Origin: CAVQEK01 sp963711495
GTDB lineage: Bacteria; Bacteroidota; Bacteroidia; Cytophagales; Cyclobacteriaceae
Length of the DNA stretch: 64,000 nucleotides
Assembly (NCBI GenBank): GCA_963711495.1
Contig: CAVQEK010000004.1
Location: 2,046,001 to 2,110,000 of the forward strand
Reading direction: 5' to 3'
The translations under genes were made by a program, and so were the position numbers. This document shows, in pieces, positions 28,283-37,810 of this stretch. Each line of letters begins with the position of its first letter. Position 1 is the first letter of the stretch. The notes under the pieces were generated by a model. That model was given only the letters and a program-made list of their open reading frames with translations. It ran no database searches and was not told the origin of the DNA.

Positions 28283-28861
28283 TTAGCCTTTTATTTTATG
28301 GTAATATCCTGGTTTTTCAAACGCTTCATCATTGTTCGAATATTTTATGATAAATTTTTGCAAGTCTTTCGATGACGCGGTGATGACGACACCAATATCT
28401 TCAAGCGATTCGTGTCCTAATCTGATACGATTTTTATCGAAAAGATCCATAAGACGATCTTCGTCAAAGTCGACAATTTCCATACTATTTTTTTTCACAT
28501 TTACTTTGGTAAAAGTATGAACAGGAATGAAATTTCTTGCCGCTTTGTCGAGTAAGGAGTAGTCTTTATCGTAAGGATAGAAGTCCATATAAAGCTGGCC
28601 GTCCAGCATGACAAGGTGCATATTAAAAATCAACGTGTCTTTACCATCTTTCCAGGTGACTTTATAATGGCGATCCGAGAGTGAGTCAATAATCAATTGT
28701 TCGTCTTTATTGGAAGTGTCTTCTACCCAGGTGCCGATAATATTTGTGGTGAAATAAATAGTATCTTCCGTATACAACGGGTGCAAAGAATAGATACAAG
28801 AATTAAAAATCAAGATGACGACCAGAATTGGAAAGTAAAATTTTATTCGGTTCGTTTTCAT
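28283..28861 (-). CDS. Lipoprotein of unknown function, first gene of LytS/LytR operon
   Basis: A 192-residue protein with a lipoprotein signal: positive N-terminus, hydrophobic stretch (FPILVVILIF) and Cys in FNSC at about residue 22. The mature part is beta-rich with TWVEDTSNKDEQLII and YKVTWKDGKDTLIFN; no family recognised. The stop lies 4 bases before the kinase start, so it is likely the input or output partner of the two-component system. Confidence 0.75.
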   Translation of the reverse strand: MKTNRIKFYFPILVVILIFNSCIYSLHPLYTEDTIYFTTNIIGTWVEDTSNKDEQLIIDSLSDRHYKVTWKDGKDTLIFNMHLVMLDGQLYMDFYPYDKDYSLLDKAARNFIPVHTFTKVNVKKNSMEIVDFDEDRLMDLFDKNRIRLGHESLEDIGVVITASSKDLQKFIIKYSNNDEAFEKPGYYHKIKG

Positions 28862-29061
28862 GACAGTTTATGTTTGGTCAGTGAAGTAAAGTGCGTTAAA
28901 AGGGGATAATTATCCAAAAAATATCGACGATCAACAGGTTTTTCAGGGTAAACAAAAGTACTGGAAGATTAACCTTAAAGCTATTTCATTTTGAAAAGAC
29001 AAAGATCATTTTGATTAAAAAATCGATCAAAAACCAGGTACTTGACTTTTTACCACACTAG

Positions 29062-29077
29062 CTCATATTCCTCAAAA
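29062..29077 (+). repeat. Left terminal inverted repeat of the IS
   Basis: Begins CTCATATTCC and pairs with the reverse complement of 30819-30834 (CTCAAGTTCC); 12 of 16 positions match. Confidence 0.65.
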
Positions 29078-29083
29078 CGGCCA

Positions 29084-29096
29084 TGTAGTTGCTACA
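29084..29096 (+). repeat. Subterminal repeat of the IS (left copy)
   Basis: TGTAGTTGCTACA, itself a near palindrome (TGTAG/CTACA), and the exact reverse complement of 30779-30791. It overlaps the transposase stop region. A plausible transposase-binding site. Confidence 0.5.
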
Positions 29097-30771
29097 AATG
29101 AGGTAATTGGCGGGTCATTTCGCCAAAAGCCTTCACTTCCTCGAAAGTTTCTTTGGCAAGGGGTCCCTGGTTCCATTGTAGGTCAATAGGCTGATTGTTC
29201 TGCTGGTCTAATATTTCGTGCAACATCATACGCCTGTCCCACTCTTTGAGTTTGTCTGGCACTTCAGACTGTATTCCTTTGCTCCTCCAATTCTTCTCGA
29301 TGTATTTTACCAGCCACAATGTTAGAAAGTTGAGGTAAATATGCGATCTGATCCTGTTTGCCTTTCTGTGGCGGATAGGACGTATATCCAAATCAGATTT
29401 AAACGTACGAAAGCATCGTTCAGCTTTGATCAGGCTTTTATAATATTGCTGTGCTTCCTGGGCGGTCAATTCTTTTCCGGAGAGATCGGTTTGCAACAGG
29501 TAATAATGGCCTATGATGTTTTGGGCTTTGAACTGTTGCCTGTCCAGTCGGAAAATGAATCGGTAACGGTCATCCCCTTTTTTATCTTGAAAGGCTTGAA
29601 AAGAAAGTTTCCAACATTTGGTTTGATTATATTTTTCAAGTGCTTTCATGGCTCGGTGGTAGAGCTTCTCCTTATTAGAATTTTGCGGTGAGGCCTGTAT
29701 TTTCTTTAATGTCTCATAAGTCTTCCTCAAATTACGGTGGTTCCGTATTTCTCTTCTATATCCTTTCTGATGGTGCCGGCACAAGATATACCGGTGGTTG
29801 CTCTCGGTAAATTCGGTCAGGGGTTGGTCGAAAAGTTCCGGGCAATCCTCGTGGATTTGTCCGAGCAGTGCCAGTTGGCTGGCTGCAGGCAACCCGGTAA
29901 TGTAAGACAAGCCCATATCGTGTACTTTCTCTAAGGTGCCTTCATCACTCATCGAACGGTCAGCCACCCAGATCGCATTTGAAGTGTGATACTTTTCTTT
30001 CCAATCAGCAAAAGTCTTTGCCACCGTCTGAACATCGGCAGTGCCTCCTTTCCATACTTTTATATCCAGCGGAAGGTCGTCTTCCCGGGTTACCAATCCA
30101 TAACTGACGATATAGCGGTCGTGCCTTTTCTCCTTGCTATCACCATAACCGCCTAATTCTGCCTGAGTGCCGCAGAAGTAACTATTACTCAAGTCGTAAA
30201 GCAATAACCTGCCTGAGGGAGGGTGGTCCGCATTCAGGGTGTTCCGTATGTCTTCAAATTTTTCTTCCAGTGCATCTAAGGCCCGATAGGACACATCCTC
30301 ATTATATGTCTGCTTACCGTCCAACACATAGTTGATCGTATTTTGCCTTTTCTTCACATAAGACAGTTTGCTACCCGTGTTTAATAGCTGCAAGGTGATC
30401 ATATCACGAAGGACTGCTCCGGCTTTGTTTCCAAGATGTTTTTTTAGTAGCTGTTCAAGCCCGGTTTTCCTGAAGTATTGAAGCAACACCCAGTTGCCTG
30501 CGCCACGAAATGAATCTCCTATATAAGTTGGTCGGTCAGGTTGGGTAAAATCTCCGGCATCGACTAAAGCCTTCCATTCATCGGTGTCAAGGTACTTCTG
30601 TCCCCCGTGTTTAAGCATGAGGCGGCTCCTTTCCAGAATGGGAAGCTTTTCCAGCTTTTGAACTGTACGGTTGCGGGGTTGGCCCGTTTTAGGATCTCGA
30701 AAAGATTCCACCAGCTTACGGTTGCGGCCGTTCTTTCCTTTTCGCTTTACTGTGCTGCATTGTACATACAT
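29092..30771 (-). CDS. IS1634-family transposase (DDE type)
   Basis: About 559 residues from ATG at 30771; upstream TTG starts would run into the terminal repeat. The DDE/RNase H fold has candidate catalytic acids in LLYDLSNSYF (Asp), WVADRSMSDEG (Asp) and KAERCFRTFKSDL (Glu, in the YREK-like helix of IS4-related enzymes), with the long beta-strand insertion expected before the Glu. No stop or frameshift is present. It catalyses cut-and-paste movement of the element. Confidence 0.92.
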   Translation of the reverse strand: MYVQCSTVKRKGKNGRNRKLVESFRDPKTGQPRNRTVQKLEKLPILERSRLMLKHGGQKYLDTDEWKALVDAGDFTQPDRPTYIGDSFRGAGNWVLLQYFRKTGLEQLLKKHLGNKAGAVLRDMITLQLLNTGSKLSYVKKRQNTINYVLDGKQTYNEDVSYRALDALEEKFEDIRNTLNADHPPSGRLLLYDLSNSYFCGTQAELGGYGDSKEKRHDRYIVSYGLVTREDDLPLDIKVWKGGTADVQTVAKTFADWKEKYHTSNAIWVADRSMSDEGTLEKVHDMGLSYITGLPAASQLALLGQIHEDCPELFDQPLTEFTESNHRYILCRHHQKGYRREIRNHRNLRKTYETLKKIQASPQNSNKEKLYHRAMKALEKYNQTKCWKLSFQAFQDKKGDDRYRFIFRLDRQQFKAQNIIGHYYLLQTDLSGKELTAQEAQQYYKSLIKAERCFRTFKSDLDIRPIRHRKANRIRSHIYLNFLTLWLVKYIEKNWRSKGIQSEVPDKLKEWDRRMMLHEILDQQNNQPIDLQWNQGPLAKETFEEVKAFGEMTRQLPHL

Positions 30772-30778
30772 AAACAAA

Positions 30779-30791
30779 TGTAGCAACTACA
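30779..30791 (+). repeat. Subterminal repeat of the IS (right copy)
   Basis: TGTAGCAACTACA, exact reverse complement of 29084-29096; lies just upstream of the transposase start. Confidence 0.5.
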
Positions 30792-30818
30792 ACCCGCTTA
30801 TGCAAGCTCTGAACCACT

Positions 30819-30834
30819 TTATGCGGAACTTGAG
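30819..30834 (-). repeat. Right terminal inverted repeat of the IS
   Basis: Reverse complement begins CTCAAGTTCCGC; partner of the left terminal repeat. Confidence 0.65.
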
Positions 30835-31626
30835 CTAGATGGAGGCATCTGTCGTTGGCCCACTTATTTCGGTTTGTTTTTGAAAGATCTCTCTTTTGCG
30901 AAGACGAAACAGGTATAGTGCCAGAAAATATCCGCCAACTCCGCTGAGAATATGCCATAGAAAATGAGTTCCCATTGGAAATAAATGATGTCTCCACGCA
31001 TCCATTTCACGGAAGAAAAGTGCCAATGACAAACTGAGTACAGACAATAAAATGATTTTCCAATCAACAAATGCGGTTTCCCATAAATATTTTACCAGGG
31101 GCAAAAATATAAGTATACCCGTAATGGCGTAAGACAAATTGACGGCAGTATGCGGATCAAAATATTCCCACACCACAAATCGAAGATAAAATGCCGGCAT
31201 GACCACAAAAAGGATCTGCCACCATCTTCTGAGGATTTTCAGCCATAAATAGACACTGACACTGAGGGTTAAAATAGCAGCGGGTACCACATCCATATAA
31301 AGAAAAAAATGAGAATCCCGGAAAGCATGGAAAAAGAAACTGCCAAGACCATTGAATAGAAGAAATGGGAGGCAAAATGTCAGGAATGGATAATCAGCAT
31401 AATTTTTTCTGATTTTGAAGGCCCAATAAATTGCAGGTATGGCAATGGCCAGCGATGAAATCGCATTCCAGGGTTCCACAAAAAGATGCCCAGGATGGGT
31501 TTCCGTATATACCGGTCCGCCATCTCCGAGAATCCTGGTGTACTTTTCAATTTCGGTGTGTACCGACGTGGGTGTGGTAGTCCACAAATATTCAATATTA
31601 CCAAATCTCATCCACCATTCCGTCAT
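30835..31626 (-). CDS. Ceramidase-like (CREST superfamily) seven-helix membrane protein
   Basis: 263 residues, about seven transmembrane segments. Motifs match the alkaline-ceramidase/CREST hydrolase pattern: EPWNAISSLA with the conserved Ser, GSFFFHAFRD and MDVVPAAI with His/Asp metal ligands, and THFLWHILSGVGGYF near the C-terminus with two more histidines. Such enzymes hydrolyse amide-linked lipids with a metal in the membrane. The stop codon TAG (30835-30837) lies in the CTAG at the IS junction; if CTAG is a target duplication the native stop is retained, so the protein is probably complete. The lipid substrate is unknown. Confidence 0.8.
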   Translation of the reverse strand: MTEWWMRFGNIEYLWTTTPTSVHTEIEKYTRILGDGGPVYTETHPGHLFVEPWNAISSLAIAIPAIYWAFKIRKNYADYPFLTFCLPFLLFNGLGSFFFHAFRDSHFFLYMDVVPAAILTLSVSVYLWLKILRRWWQILFVVMPAFYLRFVVWEYFDPHTAVNLSYAITGILIFLPLVKYLWETAFVDWKIILLSVLSLSLALFFREMDAWRHHLFPMGTHFLWHILSGVGGYFLALYLFRLRKREIFQKQTEISGPTTDASI

Positions 31627-32057
31627 AGGTTCTTAAATCTTATTATTTAATTACGACTGTACATATTTAATTATTGAAAAAACTTCTACGAAAGTTTATA
31701 TATGTTGCTATATTTAAAGTAACTACTCCAGGAGGAAATAATCTTTTTGAGCACAAACTATTATTTCGCACTTGCGTTAATTTATTTAGAAATTTTTTAA
31801 AATGGCTATGGAGTTAGCCAAAACCGTCCTTTATGACTGATGACTCCTGCATAAAATAAAAACAAATGTACGGAGTCCGGAGTCAGTAAATCAGATGCAA
31901 GTTTCCTTTTCAACAATTAGTCACAACCACTTTTTGTGGTATTCTTTATCAATGAAATTAAATTCAGGATTTGGATTTGCCGTATCTGACATAAGGTTAG
32001 ATTTATTGATGAGCATGTTAAGAAAGAAAATAATGATTAATGAACTGAATTTTAGAG
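31627..32057. other. Intergenic region with small inverted repeats
   Basis: 431 bases with no supported gene; it is a divergent promoter region between the ceramidase-like gene and the HAD gene. It contains TGGCTA/TAGCCA (31803-31820), TGACTCC (31841-31847) matched by GGAGTCA (31879-31885), a tandem 7-mer CGGAGTC CGGAGTC (31871-31884), and ACCAC/GTGGT around a T5 loop near 31928-31942. These could be operator sites or a transcript hairpin; no function can be assigned. Confidence 0.35.
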
Positions 32058-32528
32058 ATGATGGAGATTGATATACCTGGTTTTAAACGATTAAATCTGA
32101 AGTATCTGGTCATGGATTACAATGGCACGCTCGCCATTGACGGCAAACTCATAAACAATATTGAAGAAAAGCTAAATGAACTGGCAAAAGTTGTCGATAT
32201 CCACATCGTTACCGCCGATACCTTCCATGAGGCTTTGGGAAAGCTTGGAAAAATCAAATGCAAGGTAAAGATCCTGCAAGGTGAGGATCAAAATGTGCAA
32301 AAAAGTGAATATATCAGTGGATTAGGAAATAAGAATGTAATGGCCATTGGCAACGGCATGAATGATACGCTGATGTTAAAAAATGCGGCATTGGGCATTG
32401 CAGTTATTCAACAGGAAGGGGCATCGATGCAGGCTTTACAGTCTGCGGATATTGTTTGTCATTCTATTTATGATGCCCTTGATCTGTTTGAAAATTCTTT
32501 GCGCATGGTCGCTACACTAAGAAATTAA
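32058..32528 (+). CDS. HAD-superfamily small phosphatase-like protein
   Basis: 156 residues similar to the soluble 'P-type ATPase-like' HAD group. The nucleophile motif is VMDYNGTLA (Asp), motif II is IVTADTF, and the C-terminal acid motif is AIGNGMNDTLML, all complete. No cap domain or membrane segment. It would act on a small phosphorylated molecule in the cytoplasm. Start is ambiguous between two adjacent ATGs (32058 and 32061). The next gene starts 3 bases after the stop, so they are co-transcribed. Confidence 0.85.
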   Translation: MMEIDIPGFKRLNLKYLVMDYNGTLAIDGKLINNIEEKLNELAKVVDIHIVTADTFHEALGKLGKIKCKVKILQGEDQNVQKSEYISGLGNKNVMAIGNGMNDTLMLKNAALGIAVIQQEGASMQALQSADIVCHSIYDALDLFENSLRMVATLRN

Positions 32529-32531
32529 ATT

Positions 32532-32933
32532 ATGGACAAGATAAAGCTGAATGCCAATCATCAAAGATCGGTTTCTTCCAGCATTCGTTTGGTTGAAAAT
32601 CTTATCAATGAGATTGAATGGGAAATCGACGAAGCACGTCAAAATGTATTGACAAAAATCAATCATGAAGTGGGAAATATAGATGTCGAACACGTGCGAA
32701 CAGTCATAGTCAAAGTAAGATCGTATATCCGATACCTGTCGGTTAAATATGATCTCCAGCCATCGGAACTTTTCCTGGACAGGATTGTCAATTCAAGAAA
32801 GTCGAGCATGTGGGTGGTGTTGTGCGATGCCACATCTTCCAAGCTGAAAGGCTACGGAGAATTTCCCAAGGAATATGCACGGGAATTCGATTCGGACATG
32901 GAGCATTTACAGCGATTGGTAGCAATTATTTAG
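32532..32933 (+). CDS. Unknown small helical protein
   Basis: 133 residues, charged and helical, no membrane segment or signal peptide (SSIRLVENLINEIEWEIDEARQN, VRTVIVKVRSYIRYLSVKYDL). No family recognised. Its start is 3 bases after the HAD stop and enolase follows 46 bases later; together they form one run. Composition and tight spacing support a real gene. Confidence 0.65.
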   Translation: MDKIKLNANHQRSVSSSIRLVENLINEIEWEIDEARQNVLTKINHEVGNIDVEHVRTVIVKVRSYIRYLSVKYDLQPSELFLDRIVNSRKSSMWVVLCDATSSKLKGYGEFPKEYAREFDSDMEHLQRLVAII

Positions 32934-32979
32934 ATCTGAACATAAACCTGATTTTTTAAACATTTTTAAATTTTAAACG

Positions 32980-34261
32980 ATGAAAATCAAGAAAATTGAA
33001 GCCCTTGAAATATTGGATTCCAGGGGAAACCCTACGGTTGAGGCGAACCTTACATTGGAAGATAATACAAACGCCAGGGCCATGGTGCCCAGCGGCGCAT
33101 CTACCGGAGAACGGGAAGCCTGTGAACTTCGTGATAATGACAAAAAGCGTTATGGAGGCAAAGGTGTATTGAAAGCCGTTGAAAATGTAAATACAATAAT
33201 TGCAAAAGAATTTGAAGGAAAAGACATCTCCGATCAGAAAGAACTTGATTACCGGATGATCGAAATGGATGGAACACCCAACAAATCAAACCTGGGGGCA
33301 AATGCCATTCTGGCTGTCTCCATGGCGTACGCGCGGGCCAGTGCTCAGAGTAAAGGAATTCCTTTATACCGGTATCTCGGCGATGCCAACTCCAACCTGT
33401 TGCCAGTTCCGTGCATGAATATTATCAATGGAGGCAAACACGCCGATAATAATGTGGATTTCCAGGAATTTATGATCGCCCCTCACTCCGCCCCGACTTT
33501 CACGGAAGCCATCCGCATGGGCATAGAAGTATTCCACACACTTAAGTCGGTATTAAAGGCCAAAGGATACAGTACCGGAGTTGGCGATGAAGGAGGCTTT
33601 GCTCCTGATCTGAAATCAAATGAAGAAGCGGTGGAAGTGATCCTCGAAGCGATTACAAAAGCAGGATATAAACCGGGTGATGACGTCAGCTTATGCCTGG
33701 ACCCGGCGGCCAGTGAGCTATGGGAAAATGGTAAGTATAAATTTTTCAAAAGCACTCGGGAAATTGATGTCAAGCGATGAAATGATTAAACTCTGGGAAA
33801 GTTGGGTAAAACAGTACCCGTTTGTTTTGTTGGAAGATGGTCTGGCAGAGAACGACTGGGAGGGATGGCAAAATCTTACCAAAACACTGGGCAAAAAAAT
33901 TGAACTCGTGGGGGATGATATTTTCTGTACCAACAAAAAAATTCTTGCTGAAGGCATTCAGAAAGGCGTTGCCAATTCCATATTGATCAAGCTCAATCAG
34001 ATCGGGACGGTAACCGAAACCCTGGAGACAATCCTGCTCGCCTATAAACACGGGTATAAAGCTTTTGTGTCGCACCGCAGCGGCGAAACACCGGACAGTT
34101 TTATTGCTGATTTGACCGTTGCGGTAAATGCCGGTCATTTGAAAACCGGGAGCGGATGTCGTGGTGAGCGTATCGAAAAATTTAATCAACTGATGCGTAT
34201 TGAACATCAATTGGGAAACACATCACGGTTTGCCGGTAAAAAGGCCTTCCAAAATGTTTAA
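32980..34261 (+). pseudogene. eno: Enolase interrupted by a single-base frameshift
   Basis: Encodes 2-phosphoglycerate dehydratase of glycolysis. The first frame (32980 on) gives ALEILDSRGNPTVE, PSGASTGERE, SMAYARASA, GDEGGFAP and CLDPAASELWENGKYKF, then runs into a false end (STREIDVKR, stop at 33778-33780). The rest continues in the +1 frame from about 33758 with GKLMSSDEMIKLW, LLEDGLAENDW, VGDDIF, LIKLNQIGT and SHRSGET. One extra base near 33757 (C before GGG) restores a complete enolase of about 426 residues. Metal and catalytic residues are all preserved, so the break is recent or a sequencing error. A minor oddity is TGSGCRGERIEK, where the second Ser of the usual SRSER is Gly. Confidence 0.85.
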
Positions 34262-34268
34262 ATATGCA

Positions 34269-34293
34269 GGGGGATTGAATTCCCCCTTTTTTT
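34269..34293 (+). terminator. Rho-independent terminator after enolase
   Basis: GGGGGA (34269-34274), a 6-base loop and TCCCCC (34281-34286), followed by seven T residues (34287-34293). It ends just at the start of the dynamin-like gene, which begins at 34295. Confidence 0.85.
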
Positions 34294-34294
34294 G

Positions 34295-35954
34295 ATGAAG
34301 GTGAAAATGAACGTTACCAAAGATATTAAAGACATTATTGATGAAATATCCGGTATAAACAAGGCTATTGGCGCTCCCGAACTCACAAAACCTGTATCGA
34401 CTCTTTTGAATGCTACGGAAAAGACAATTTTTGTGGCTGTTCTGGGGCAATTCAAATCTGGCAAAAGTTCTCTGGTCAACAGTATTATTGGCGAAAACCT
34501 ATTGCCTGTGGGTGTGGTGCCCGTCACTGCCACCGTTACCCGTTTGCGTTTTGGCAACAGGCCAAGGCTTATCATTCAATACAATAATGGCAAAGAGGTG
34601 GAAACCGGTATCGATGAACTTCCGCAATACGTAACCGAAAAACTGAATCCCGAAAATACAAAAAATGTTGCACAGGTAACGGTTGAACACCCTGCCTTGG
34701 AGCCTGTTCAAAAACATCAGTCTTGTCGATACGCCCGGGCTGGGAAGTTTTTATAAACACAACAGCATGGCGACACTGCAATGGCTTCCGTTTACAGGCG
34801 TTGCCATAGTGAGCGTGAGCGCGGAGCGGCCCCTGGCAGAAGAAGATATAAACCTGCTGAAAGGCATTGCCCAGTATTGTCCGGAAATCGCCCTGGTGAT
34901 CACCAAAACCGACTTGTTTAAGGCAGAAGAACTCAAAGAAATTAAATCCCATATTTCCGGATCAGTCCAAAAGGCAATAAAAAAGAACATTCCAATATTT
35001 GAATATTCTGTATATAAAAATTTACAGCAACACCGCCATTTTCTGACGGACCATTTAATCCACCCTTTAAACCTTAATTATGATACCAAATACAATGAAA
35101 TAACCAGGCATAAAACCCGCAGCGCTATTGAACAAAGCCTGGCTTACACCGAATTGGCTGTGCAATCGGCCCTCAAACGTGAGCAGGAGAAAAATTCAGT
35201 GCACAAACTACTGCAAGAGATCAGGAGCAATCGCCATTATCACGAGCAGGAAATGCTTTTATCGGGATCTTCGTTTAAGGGAGAAATACGGGAAAAACTT
35301 GGCAAGATCATACTTCCATACCATTCGGGAGTTAGCGGAAAGCTCGAACAACAATTTACAAGCGATTATTTTGGATGGTACGGATCCTTGTACAGTGTTT
35401 CCCGTAAATACGAACTTTGGCTCGAAGAGCATTTAGGATCGGAAGTCGCTAAGATCGACAACGATTGCTTTGATCAGGTAAATCAATTAGTCAGGGAAAT
35501 CATTGATTATTACCAGTATTCCGCACTTCAGTTCAGGCAGCGATTGGACGAAAAGCTTGACCAGGCGTTTGGCGTACATTTGCCGGAAGCCTGGTGGCAA
35601 ATCGATTTTACCGGAATCGAAAAGCCTGATATCAGCATTTACCAGGCATTTGACTCCCACCTGGACACTTTGCTGTTTTTCCTTCCCATGCGATGGTTCA
35701 ATAAGCTATTTTTCAGGCATTTCCATCATCAAATCCCCTATGGAGCGGAGAAAAATCTGTACCGGTACATTTCAGATTTAACGGGAAAAATTATCAAAAC
35801 TATTAACGTCATTCACGGTCAGGCATTGCAGTTCATCGACAGTGAAATCAAAACAGTCGAAAATATCCTGCAACAGGCCAATAGCAACTACGAAGTGCTG
35901 CGAGGCTATCTTGAAAGATTGGAAAGAATACGGTCGGAAACAGATATGGGATAA
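34295..35954 (+). pseudogene. Dynamin-like GTPase interrupted by a single-base frameshift
   Basis: Large membrane-remodelling GTPase. The first frame has the P-loop GQFKSGKSSLVNS and switch region VVPVTATVTRL and reads to TVEHPALEP at about 34705, then goes wrong. The second frame resumes at about 34707 with FKNISLVDTPGLGS (G3), AERPLAEEDINLL and ITKTDLF (G4), then a long helical stalk of some 300 residues with a hydrophobic patch (LLFFLPMRWFNKLFF) that could be the membrane paddle. One extra base near 34706 accounts for the shift. All GTPase motifs are intact, so the break is young or artefactual. Expected full length is about 553 residues. Confidence 0.8.
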
Positions 35955-36044
35955 TCTAAATTACTTTGCATTTTACCTTCTGAAAGTCAATGGAATTGTC
36001 GCATAATCTTTAAATTGCCTGCTCAATGGTATTTAAATGATCGC

Positions 36045-37154
36045 ATGAACGTAAGAGGAATACATTACCGGACAATATGGGAAAATGAGAAAACGCCCAA
36101 CATTATTCACACCATCGACCAGCGTTGGTTGCCATTCAATTTTTTAATTGCCGAACTCAAAACAGTAGAAGATGTCAAGGTTGCCATTAAGGATATGATT
36201 GTGCGTGGTGCGGGCTTGATCGGGGTTACTGCGGCGTATGGTATTTTTCTGGCAACCCTGGAAGCGGCAAAAACCCGAAAATTTGATGAGGCGCTTCGAA
36301 TTTTCGCTGAAGAGATCAGAACAACGAGGCCAACGGCGGTAAACCTTGAATGGGCCGTTAATCGGCAGTTAAAAGCCATTGAAAATGCAAATTCGATTGA
36401 GCAAAAACAGGAAATAGCACTAAAAACAGCGCGAATAATAGCCGATGAGGATGCTGAAATTAGTAAGCGTATTGGAAAACATGGGCTCGAGATCATCAAG
36501 TCAATCAGTAATAATAAAGGGGATAAACCAGTCAATATTCTCACACATTGCAATGCCGGATGGCTGGCTTTCGTGGATTATGGAACGGCGACTGCTCCAA
36601 TTTATGCTGCGCATGATCTAGGATTGTCAATTCACGTTTGGGTGGATGAAACACGTCCGAGAAATCAGGGTGCGCGTCTGACAGCGTGGGAATTGAATGA
36701 ACACGGTGTGCCGCATACTGTCATTGCCGATAATGTGGGTGGACATCTGATGCAACACGGTTTGGTTGATATGGTCATTGTTGGAACTGATCGCACGACG
36801 CGCTATGGCGATGTTGCCAATAAAGTAGGGACTTATCTTAAAGCCCTTGCGGCTCATGACAATCAAGTGCCTTTTTATGTGGCACTTCCGTCATCATCAA
36901 TCGATTGGAACCTTAAAGATGGCGTAAAAGACATTCCCATTGAAGAAAGGGGCGGAGAAGAGGTGAAGTATATCAGTGGATGGTCAGAAGACCGGGAAAA
37001 GGAAGTTTTGTTAACACCGAAGTCAAGTGCCGTGGCAAACTATGCGTTTGACGTCACGCCTGCGCGTTTGGTGACAGGTTTAATTACAGAACGCGGAATA
37101 TGTGATGCTTCTGAAAGTGGAATTCTCAATCTGTTTCCGGAATTTTCTAAATGA
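36045..37154 (+). CDS. mtnA: Methylthioribose-1-phosphate isomerase
   Basis: Converts S-methyl-5-thioribose 1-phosphate (or 5-deoxyribose 1-phosphate) to the ribulose 1-phosphate. ATG at 36045 chosen; the earlier in-frame TTG at 36015 gives a poor N-terminus. Family motifs are clear: MIVRGAGLIGVTAAYG, HCNAGWLAFVDYGTA with the catalytic Cys, ETRPRNQGARLTAWEL and VIVGTDRTTRYGDVANKVGTY with the catalytic Asp. About 370 residues, normal length. The stop overlaps the aldolase start by 4 bases (ATGA). Confidence 0.95.
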   Translation: MNVRGIHYRTIWENEKTPNIIHTIDQRWLPFNFLIAELKTVEDVKVAIKDMIVRGAGLIGVTAAYGIFLATLEAAKTRKFDEALRIFAEEIRTTRPTAVNLEWAVNRQLKAIENANSIEQKQEIALKTARIIADEDAEISKRIGKHGLEIIKSISNNKGDKPVNILTHCNAGWLAFVDYGTATAPIYAAHDLGLSIHVWVDETRPRNQGARLTAWELNEHGVPHTVIADNVGGHLMQHGLVDMVIVGTDRTTRYGDVANKVGTYLKALAAHDNQVPFYVALPSSSIDWNLKDGVKDIPIEERGGEEVKYISGWSEDREKEVLLTPKSSAVANYAFDVTPARLVTGLITERGICDASESGILNLFPEFSK

Positions 37155-37786
37155 TGGAAGAGGGTTACGTTAAATATCAATGTCAGTGGGAACATGATTC
37201 GCCATTGGACATTTCGCTGTTAACCGGACTTATGCACTGGAGAAATTACCTTTTTGACCAGGGATTTATCGGTGCGTATCCAGATGGCATTGGATTTGGA
37301 AATATAAGCAGCAGGCTTGGGGATGACCATTTCATTATCAGTGGAACGCAAACCGGACATCTTCCCCGATTAAATCAGGAACATTTTACGGTGGTTGAAT
37401 ATTTTGATCTCGAGAAAAATGAATTGCACTGCCGGGGACCCATTATGGCATCATCAGAATCGATGACGCACGGTACGATCTATCGTCAGGATAAGCGTAT
37501 AGGTGCAGTGATTCATATTCATCACCTGGATTTTTGGCAAAAAACCAGGGACATCGTACCGACCACTTCCGCTGAAATCAACTACGGCACCCCGGAAATG
37601 GCCCATGAAGTCTATCGCCTTTTCAGAGAAACTGCAGTCCGGTCAAAAAAAATTATTGTAATGGCAGGTCATCGGGAAGGCATGATTTTTTTTGGAAAAG
37701 ATCTCGCTGAAGCTGCAAATGTACTGCATGGTTATGCCAGGAAATATGGAATTTTACCACATCAAGAGGATGGATATGTTTTGTGA
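37151..37786 (+). CDS. Class II aldolase/adducin family protein
   Basis: 211-residue zinc-dependent enzyme of the class II aldolase fold. Visible: the glycine-rich GIGFGNISSR, SGTQTGHLP, SESMTHGTIY and AVIHIHH with metal-binding histidines, and a third His in VMAGHREGM. Coupled to mtnA by a 4-base overlap, so it most likely acts on the ribulose 1-phosphate made by MtnA. It could be an aldolase giving DHAP plus an aldehyde, or MtnB-like dehydratase; sequence alone does not separate these, but no MtnC or MtnD is seen nearby. Confidence 0.85.
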   Translation: MMEEGYVKYQCQWEHDSPLDISLLTGLMHWRNYLFDQGFIGAYPDGIGFGNISSRLGDDHFIISGTQTGHLPRLNQEHFTVVEYFDLEKNELHCRGPIMASSESMTHGTIYRQDKRIGAVIHIHHLDFWQKTRDIVPTTSAEINYGTPEMAHEVYRLFRETAVRSKKIIVMAGHREGMIFFGKDLAEAANVLHGYARKYGILPHQEDGYVL

Positions 37787-37810
37787 CTTCTTGGATTAGC
37801 ATAAATCACT

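Larger units (their letters stand above)
29058..30838 (-). mobile_element. IS1634-family insertion sequence
   Basis: About 1.78 kb with one transposase gene read on the minus strand. Ends carry imperfect inverted repeats (29062-29077 and 30819-30834, 12 of 16 matching). Both junctions read CTAG (29058-29061 and 30835-30838); this is either a palindromic 4-bp target duplication or the outermost repeat bases. It lies exactly on the stop codon of the ceramidase-like gene. The transposase looks intact, so recent insertion and possible mobility are likely. Confidence 0.85.
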
